Positions 13,227 to 18,367 of a stretch of 18,367 nt of DNA are shown here, piece after piece. The position numbers and the translations under genes were made by a program. The first letter of the stretch is position 1. Every line of letters begins with the position of its first letter. The DNA comes from an uncultured Collinsella sp. (lineage in GTDB: Bacteria; Actinomycetota; Coriobacteriia; Coriobacteriales; Coriobacteriaceae). The notes beneath the pieces were generated by a model. That model saw only the letters and a list, made by a program, of their open reading frames with translations. It had not been told where the DNA came from and did not search any database. The stretch lies in NCBI GenBank assembly GCA_958346935.1, contig CATVTM010000041.1, positions 1 to 18,367 of the forward strand, read 5' to 3'.

Positions 13227-14527
13227 TCGTCCACCTCCTCTTGTGTGAGCGTCCCCGACCGCAGGCCTTCTGCGATAAACGGCGGCTCGCGGTCAAGCGT
13301 CCAGGTGCGCTCGGCGGCATCGAACGTCACATAGCGCTCGAGCTCTACGCCGCCCGATGCGGCGCGTCGCACCCCCGAATACGAGGAGACGAAGCGCCTG
13401 CCATCGGCGTGGCGCTCGGACATCACGATACCGTCGAGTGCCATGGCAATCTGCTCCTCGATGAGCTCGCTCGGCAGATCGATGCCATAACGTGCAAGCA
13501 ACGTCAGACGCACCACGGTCTCCTGTTCTGAACCCGCATGAAGCGTGGTGAGCGACCCGTCGTGGCCCGTGTTCATGGCCTGCAACATGTCGCAGCACTC
13601 GGCACCGCGCACCTCGCCCACCACGATGCGGTCGGGGCGCATGCGTAGGGCATTAGTTACCAGGTCGCGGATCGTCACCGCGCCCTCGCCCTCAATTGAA
13701 GCCTCGCGCGCCTCTAGGCGCACCACGTGCGGATGATGTGCAAACTTGAGCTCGGCAGAGTCCTCGATCGTCACGATGCGCTCGCCGGTGGAAATCTCAC
13801 ATGACAACGCGTTGAGCAGGGTGGTCTTACCAGATCCCGTGCCTCCCGCAACCGCCAGGTCCTGTCGCAGCGACACCGCGCACGACAGCAGCTGCGCATA
13901 CCAAAGCGGCAGCGATCCCAACCCCACGAGCTCGTCCAGCGAGCAGATACGGTCCGAGAACTTTCGGATGGTGAGAATCGGTCCGTCAATCGCCACAGGC
14001 GGAATCACCGCGTTGACGCGATAGCCCGTTTTGAGGCGGGCGTTGACGATGGGGCTGCGCTCGTCGATACGGCGGCCAAGTGGCGAGATAATACGGTCGA
14101 TGAGCACACGGATCTGCTCATCATCCTCAAACGCATGCTCGATGGGGTACAAGACGCCGCCGCGTTCAAAGAAAGCCGAGCGGCAGCCGTTGATCATGAT
14201 CTCGGTAACGGTGTCGTCCTCGATGAGCGGCTGCAACGGCCCCAAGCCCACCACGTCATCCAAAATCTCGTCGATGATGGTCTCGCGCTCGGTCGTCGCG
14301 AGATCGGTCGGCTCCTCAACATTGAGCGCCGCCTCCACCGCGGGACGCAATTCCGAGCGGGCAAGTGCCGGGTCGATATAGGCGCTGATACGCGCCACTT
14401 CGTCGTAACCCATGCGGTCCATCACTGCGCGCTTGGTACGGCGCTTGACGGCGCGGCGACGCCCCGCATCTACAGGCGCTGCCGCCGCTGCAGCGCCGGC
14501 AGCCTTAATCCTTGTTTGCAGGCTCAT
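13199..14527 (-). CDS. tadA: TadA/CpaF family pilus-assembly ATPase
   Basis: The 442-residue secretion-type hexameric ATPase that powers Flp pilus assembly. It has an N-terminal basic and helical region, a domain with DDVVGLGPLQPLIEDDTVTEIMING (90-114), Walker A GGTGSGKT (228-235), an Asp-box region TIEDSAEL (253-260), Walker B RIVVGEVRG (300-308) and the His box GSLTTLHAGS (324-333). All key motifs are present, so it should be active. Its start overlaps the tadZ stop (ATGA). Length is typical for CpaF/TadA. Confidence 0.95.
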   Translation of the reverse strand: MSLQTRIKAAGAAAAAAPVDAGRRRAVKRRTKRAVMDRMGYDEVARISAYIDPALARSELRPAVEAALNVEEPTDLATTERETIIDEILDDVVGLGPLQPLIEDDTVTEIMINGCRSAFFERGGVLYPIEHAFEDDEQIRVLIDRIISPLGRRIDERSPIVNARLKTGYRVNAVIPPVAIDGPILTIRKFSDRICSLDELVGLGSLPLWYAQLLSCAVSLRQDLAVAGGTGSGKTTLLNALSCEISTGERIVTIEDSAELKFAHHPHVVRLEAREASIEGEGAVTIRDLVTNALRMRPDRIVVGEVRGAECCDMLQAMNTGHDGSLTTLHAGSEQETVVRLTLLARYGIDLPSELIEEQIAMALDGIVMSERHADGRRFVSSYSGVRRAASGGVELERYVTFDAAERTWTLDREPPFIAEGLRSGTLTQEEVDEWRSLCPSS

Positions 14528-16176
14528 CGCTGATCACCCTCGCGCGACCAGGGAAGGCGGATACGCGGGCGTTCGGTGCGCGTTGCACGGTCGGCGACCA
14601 TATCGCTCCAAGGGCCGACGGCACACCCCAGTTCCACGAGCATCTCGCGCGTGGCCTCGCGTACGCTGGTCGCAAAAGCACTGGTCTGCCCCACTGCCTC
14701 GTCAGCGCGCCCAAACGCCATGAGCGCGGCGAGATCCTGCCCGCCATCGGCGATACGAATCTTGGAGCTCAACGCGCAGGCAATCTCAAAGCGCATGGCG
14801 ACGTCCTCGTCTGCCCCGCGCGCACCGAACCGGTTGAACACGGCGCTCATGCGCGTGCGCGGCACACCTACTCGACTTGCCAGTTCAATGACGCGCGACG
14901 CCGATGTCGCGGACGACACCGCCGCATCGCCAACGACCAGGCAACGGTCGCTCGCCGCCACCGCAGCCGCCACGGCGTCGCCCCAAAAGACCGAGGTATC
15001 GATAAAGACCACGTCGGATTCGCGACGCAGGACATCAAGCAGTAGCTCCATCGGACGTGCCATGAGCTCGGCTTGCTCGGGCGCCGCGACGGGACCCCAG
15101 AGCGTAACGCCCGGCGCCACGCGCATCGATGCGGCCACGATATCCGGCTCGGCAAGCGCGCCCACCGCCGACGGCTCGATAAGTGCCGCCATATCGCGCG
15201 GAGCATCGACGCCTAACAAGTCGTAAAGGTTTCCAAACATCAGGTCCAGGTCGAGCACGGCGGCACGCAAGCCCAACAGCGACGATGTGTGTGCCATGGT
15301 GGCAACGATCGTCGACTTGCCGCAACCGCCCGAACCCGAAATGGCGCAGATGACCGGAGCTCGATGCTGCGGAGCGGCAGCGTCTGCCGGCGGCATCGGA
15401 GGCGGCGGAGCGGGCGTCGGTGACAGCGTCCCCGTCTCCCCCGCCGCAACCACACGCTGCGTCCAAGCCGGCATGACAGCTTGTTCGGTCTGCGAGGCAG
15501 GCTCGTTCTGAGCAATCTGCTCATGCTGCATCAGCGACAACTCGCCGCACCTGGCAAAGCCCTCAACTTCGTCGAGTTCATCCGCCAGATTCACGCCGTG
15601 CACGTATCCCATATCTACAGCCGGGGAGTCGCCGGCATGCTGCGCCGGCCCTCCAGCGTCATCGTATACAAGGGGGTTCCGGGGGCGCCGACCATGCTCG
15701 GCTTCCGCTTTTCCATAATCATCAACACGCGGGCCTCTTGTAGCGCGAGGCGCCCCGGGTTCCCTATCAACAAAAGCATCGGGCTCAATCGTCATGCGCC
15801 GATCGGAATCAACCGCTCCCTCGCCCGCGCGCCCGTTGCCGCATATACTGTGCGCAGCGATGACCTCGGTCGCCCCCGCGCGAAACAGCCCCTCGATATC
15901 CGACGGATCGAGCGCTTCTATCAACACGACCACGCGACTCACGCGGCCTTCGGCCGTCAGGCGCGCAACAGTCTTGCGCACATCTTCGGTATCAAACAGA
16001 GACGCCGCGATGATGGCAGCCCCGCGGCGCGACGGAAACGCCCGCGCCATGGAAATCAGCCCGTCCAGGTCACCCACGCGAAGCACCTGTGCACCCGCAT
16101 CACGGCCCTCGACTTCCCGCTGCAACAGCCCGTAATCGCCGCACGCGCAGCACGCAAGCCAGATCGCCTTCATCAC
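14524..16176 (-). CDS. tadZ: TadZ/CpaE-like protein with atypical MinD/ParA ATPase
   Basis: A 550-residue protein of the TadZ/CpaE type, which positions Tad machines in the cell. An N-terminal pseudo-receiver-like domain (about 1-110) is followed by a poorly ordered linker (about 111-270) ending in a Pro-rich run (PTPAPPPPMPP), then a ParA/MinD-type ATPase. Its P-loop is SGSGGCGKST (280-289); the signature Lys of deviant Walker A motifs is replaced by Ser, as noted for TadZ proteins. DLDLMFGNLYDLLG (about 309-322) is the usual CpaE switch region. Start: GTG at 16176, or ATG at 16173, both overlapping the cpaB stop; GGAGG lies six or nine bases upstream. Confidence 0.87.
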   Translation of the reverse strand: MMKAIWLACCACGDYGLLQREVEGRDAGAQVLRVGDLDGLISMARAFPSRRGAAIIAASLFDTEDVRKTVARLTAEGRVSRVVVLIEALDPSDIEGLFRAGATEVIAAHSICGNGRAGEGAVDSDRRMTIEPDAFVDREPGAPRATRGPRVDDYGKAEAEHGRRPRNPLVYDDAGGPAQHAGDSPAVDMGYVHGVNLADELDEVEGFARCGELSLMQHEQIAQNEPASQTEQAVMPAWTQRVVAAGETGTLSPTPAPPPPMPPADAAAPQHRAPVICAISGSGGCGKSTIVATMAHTSSLLGLRAAVLDLDLMFGNLYDLLGVDAPRDMAALIEPSAVGALAEPDIVAASMRVAPGVTLWGPVAAPEQAELMARPMELLLDVLRRESDVVFIDTSVFWGDAVAAAVAASDRCLVVGDAAVSSATSASRVIELASRVGVPRTRMSAVFNRFGARGADEDVAMRFEIACALSSKIRIADGGQDLAALMAFGRADEAVGQTSAFATSVREATREMLVELGCAVGPWSDMVADRATRTERPRIRLPWSREGDQR

Positions 16177-16832
16177 TCGTCGCCTCCGCTCTTTTTGCCG
16201 CGCGCCGTGGCGGGAATCGTCAAGCTGACCGTTCCCTTGCCCGAGGCTCCCAGCAGTTCCTTGACGTCTTCGGGGTCAGCCGCCAGCGTCACCCATTCGA
16301 TCTTGCCCTCGCGCGTGGCACCGGAATCCTCACTGGTATCGATCACGTGCGCGCCGCACAGTCGATCGGTTACGCCGTCTTTTTGCACATACACATCCAC
16401 GTAGCTGCCCACGCCTGTAGCACCGCCGACCGAGTGCTCGGCATCGACCGCCACCGAAACGGCAACCTTGCCCTTAGGCACCTCGAGCTTGTGGCTCTCG
16501 GCCTTGGTGTAGACATTGCAGATCACGGCGTTTTTGGGAATACGCGAAGTCGTCACGTCGCCGCGCACCTGGCGCAGCTCGGTCGCCGCGTCACGTGGCA
16601 GCAGACTCGTCAGCCATTCCTGGGTTATGACATTGGTCTCATCGAGGGTCTCGCCCACATCGATATCACGCGCCGCGACGCATACCTCGACGCGATCGCC
16701 ACCGTACTTGGCCAAGGTCTCAGCCTGGACCTGTTCGGCTTGCGAGCGGATCGACGAGCCGTAAACCATGCAGAGCAGAGCAGCGAGCACGCCCGCGACC
16801 AGACTGATGGCGATGCGCTTGCTCTTGTTCAC
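16173..16832 (-). CDS. cpaB: CpaB/RcpC-like pilus-assembly protein (SAF domain)
   Basis: A 219-residue protein: one N-terminal transmembrane helix (about 7-27), then an SAF-like domain with EVCVAARDIDVGETLDETNV and AVSVAVDAEHSVGGATGVGSYVDVYV, as in CpaB/RcpC. Family members are periplasmic in Gram-negatives; in this presumed monoderm it would face outward from the membrane. Start chosen: GTG at 16832 with AGAGGAG five bases upstream; an ATG at 16847 in frame has no ribosome-binding site. It is the first gene of the operon. Without an RcpA secretin in the locus, its partner is unclear. Confidence 0.85.
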   Translation of the reverse strand: MNKSKRIAISLVAGVLAALLCMVYGSSIRSQAEQVQAETLAKYGGDRVEVCVAARDIDVGETLDETNVITQEWLTSLLPRDAATELRQVRGDVTTSRIPKNAVICNVYTKAESHKLEVPKGKVAVSVAVDAEHSVGGATGVGSYVDVYVQKDGVTDRLCGAHVIDTSEDSGATREGKIEWVTLAADPEDVKELLGASGKGTVSLTIPATARGKKSGGDE

Positions 16833-16906
16833 GGCCGCTCCTCTCATGGCAGTGCCGGGCGAATACCCGTAGCACCATTGTCCGAGCGGGCAAGCAGCAA
16901 AACGGT

Positions 16907-16992
16907 GCGATCGCGATCTTGGTTTTGAGTGTCAAACCAATTGCCGACCAAAAGCTGACCGGCCCGTCAAGCTCGTGGCAAGGTTTTGGTCG
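16907..16992 (-). promoter_or_regulatory. Candidate control region of the Tad operon
   Basis: The 16833-17032 stretch before cpaB holds no gene. On the minus strand TTGACA (16930-16935) is a perfect -35, but the -10 at 17 bp (GATCGC) is poor. The -35 sits in the dyad GGTTTGACACTCAAAACC (16921-16938). A second inverted repeat, CGACCAAAA/TTTTGGTCG (16945-16953 with 16984-16992), lies upstream. The combination suggests an activator-dependent promoter. Confidence 0.35.
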
Positions 16993-17032
16993 ACACGTCA
17001 GCAAACTGCATGTTTCGAGGCTTTTCCGCAGC

Positions 17033-17067
17033 AAAAAAGCCGTCTCCCGAACAGTTGGGAGACGGCT
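17033..17067 (-). terminator. Intrinsic terminator of rsgA
   Basis: A perfect 11-bp stem AGCCGTCTCCC/GGGAGACGGCT (17038-17048 with 17057-17067) is followed on the minus strand by TTTTTT. It lies 18 bp past the rsgA stop and isolates rsgA from the Tad operon. Confidence 0.9.
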
Positions 17068-17084
17068 GTCATAGGAAAAATCAA

Positions 17085-18269
17085 TTACAGATGGACATCG
17101 GGATCGAGCATTTGAGCGCTCACGCGCATGGATGACGCCAGGTTTTGGAACGTTTCCAGACGCAGGCTGTCGATCTGCCCGGCGTCCTCGGCCTCGCGAA
17201 CGGCGCAACCCGGCTCATGGACATGCGTGCAATCGCCAAATCGGCACGCACGCGATGCCTCGACAATCTCGGGGAAGGCGCGCGCCAGACCCCGCTCATG
17301 TCCCACGAGCGGCAAACTGCGCAGACCCGGGGCATCGGCGATCACGCCGGCGTCGCCCGGCAGCGCCACCATCACGCGCGCGACGGTAGTGTGACGGCCC
17401 TGGTCGTCGCGTTCGCGCACACCGCCGGTCGCCAACGTATCGTGGCCCAGCAGTGCATTGAGCAGCGTCGACTTGCCGGCACCCGACTCGCCCAGAATCA
17501 TGGCGCAGCTCCCGACAGGCACGCAGGCACGGACCTCGTCCAGGCCGCGGCCCTCGGCAGAGGACGTCACGATCACGCGCACGTCCGGACCCACCAGGCG
17601 GCGCACGCGGTCCAGATCGCGCTCGAGCTCCTCGGCATCGCAACGGTCAGCTTTGGTGAGTACCACCACCGGTTCGGCATCGCAGTCGAGCGCCAACACC
17701 AGCGAGCGCGCCACGCGGTCGAGCAGCACCTCACCGGCACCGAGTGCCTGCACGATTAGCACGCTATCCACGTTGGAGCAGAGCACCTGGCGCTCCCCGC
17801 GGGCACGGCCGCGCCAACGCTCAAAGCTCGTACGGCGCGGCAGCACGCACTCAATCACGCCCATATCGTGCCCGGGAGCGCGGCGCACCGCCACACGATC
17901 GCCCACGGCAGGTAGCAGGACCTCGTCCTCACCGCGCGACTTGGCAAACCCCACGGCATGCTCGGCGCGGAAGGTATCGTCGGCGGTCGCCACCAGTGGA
18001 AACCCACGATCCAAGCGCACCACGGCGCCAAGCTGCATCTGCTCGGGTTCCTCGGCATGTGCGCAGAAATCATCAAAGGCAGTCTGCTGAGCTTCATCGA
18101 CCGGCAGGTCGTCGAACGCCGGAACGTCCTGCAGCGCGTCGAGTCCCGGCACGCTTGCCAGCAGCTCCTCAGCAGGTGCGGGAGCTTCGGTCGCAAGCTT
18201 CCGACGACGATCGCGCTTAGCCCGCGCCCCCGTCGTCTTTTTCTTCGCCTTCGCCTTAGCCTTGCCCAC
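17085..18269 (-). CDS. rsgA: Small ribosomal subunit biogenesis GTPase RsgA
   Basis: RsgA (YjeQ/YloQ) is a circularly permuted GTPase that helps release factors in late 30S assembly. The 394 residues show an OB-fold (about 80-145), then G-motifs in permuted order: G4 LTKAD (204-208), G1 GESGAGKST (260-268), G2 GRHTT (291-295) and G3 DAPGL (312-316), followed by the zinc site CRFGDCTHVHEPGC (342-355). The Lys/Arg-rich N-terminus (1-24) and an acidic stretch after it make the protein longer than usual; these may contact rRNA. Start is GTG at 18269 with GGGAGG five bases upstream. It stands alone, flanked by terminators on both sides. Confidence 0.95.
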   Translation of the reverse strand: MGKAKAKAKKKTTGARAKRDRRRKLATEAPAPAEELLASVPGLDALQDVPAFDDLPVDEAQQTAFDDFCAHAEEPEQMQLGAVVRLDRGFPLVATADDTFRAEHAVGFAKSRGEDEVLLPAVGDRVAVRRAPGHDMGVIECVLPRRTSFERWRGRARGERQVLCSNVDSVLIVQALGAGEVLLDRVARSLVLALDCDAEPVVVLTKADRCDAEELERDLDRVRRLVGPDVRVIVTSSAEGRGLDEVRACVPVGSCAMILGESGAGKSTLLNALLGHDTLATGGVRERDDQGRHTTVARVMVALPGDAGVIADAPGLRSLPLVGHERGLARAFPEIVEASRACRFGDCTHVHEPGCAVREAEDAGQIDSLRLETFQNLASSMRVSAQMLDPDVHL

Positions 18270-18315
18270 AAGCGCCTCCCAGCACCATAAATCACAACTG
18301 AGCAGGTATTTTAAA

Positions 18316-18344
18316 TCAAAACCACCCCTAAAAGGGGTGGTTTG
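18316..18344 (-). terminator. Probable terminator of a gene beyond the window edge
   Basis: A 10-bp perfect stem AAACCACCCC/GGGGTGGTTT (18320-18329 with 18335-18344) has loop TAAAA and is followed on the minus strand by TTTTGATTT. It most likely ends a minus-strand gene lying beyond 18367. It would also insulate rsgA. Next to it, AGGGT-ATA-ACCCT (18351-18363) is a small palindrome at the edge of the window. Confidence 0.65.
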
Positions 18345-18367
18345 CTCTTAGGGTATAACCCTTGGGT

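Overview
The window reads as chromosomal DNA from a high-GC Gram-positive bacterium. The best guess is a Coriobacteriia gut actinobacterium such as Collinsella. This rests on GC-rich codon use, a Tad pilus locus with no outer-membrane secretin gene, and an rsmI-metG-ksgA-tatD housekeeping block. The assignment is inference; no 16S rRNA or other marker is present. Every gene I can support is on the minus strand, so the window is best read from high to low coordinates. The long plus-strand open frames are antisense shadows.

In transcription order: (1) rsgA, a ribosome-assembly GTPase (17085-18269), with a strong terminator. (2) A tightly packed Tad/Flp type IVb pilus operon (about 16832 down to 7227): cpaB-like, tadZ-like, tadA, tadB, tadC, flp, a membrane-anchored protein of unknown function, three TadE-like or pseudopilin-like proteins, a large TadG-like protein and a DUF192 protein. 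Nearly all junctions overlap or abut. No prepilin peptidase gene lies in the locus. All four pilin-type signals carry Ala-Gln where Gly-x is usual. (3) A small toxin-antitoxin pair (6617-7164) with a candidate promoter and operator; the toxin start lies next to an A7 tract that shifts the frame. (4) tRNA-Phe(GAA). (5) A GH5-like protein, rsmI and metG in one direction; the GH5-like protein appears to have lost its catalytic acid/base. (6) ksgA-tatD, overlapping. (7) tRNA-Leu(CAG).

The most unusual signal lies beside the two tRNA genes. Each tRNA is followed by its terminator, then an inverted copy of its own T-arm, then a GC-rich hairpin-rich spacer of about 100 nt, then a second copy of the tRNA 3' end plus the terminator. 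The repeat offsets are 189 bp at tRNA-Leu and 186 bp at tRNA-Phe. The two spacers look related, but the inverted T-arm in each locus matches the local tRNA. This looks like a short tRNA-3'-end-associated repeat family whose ends match the host tRNA. I cannot name it.
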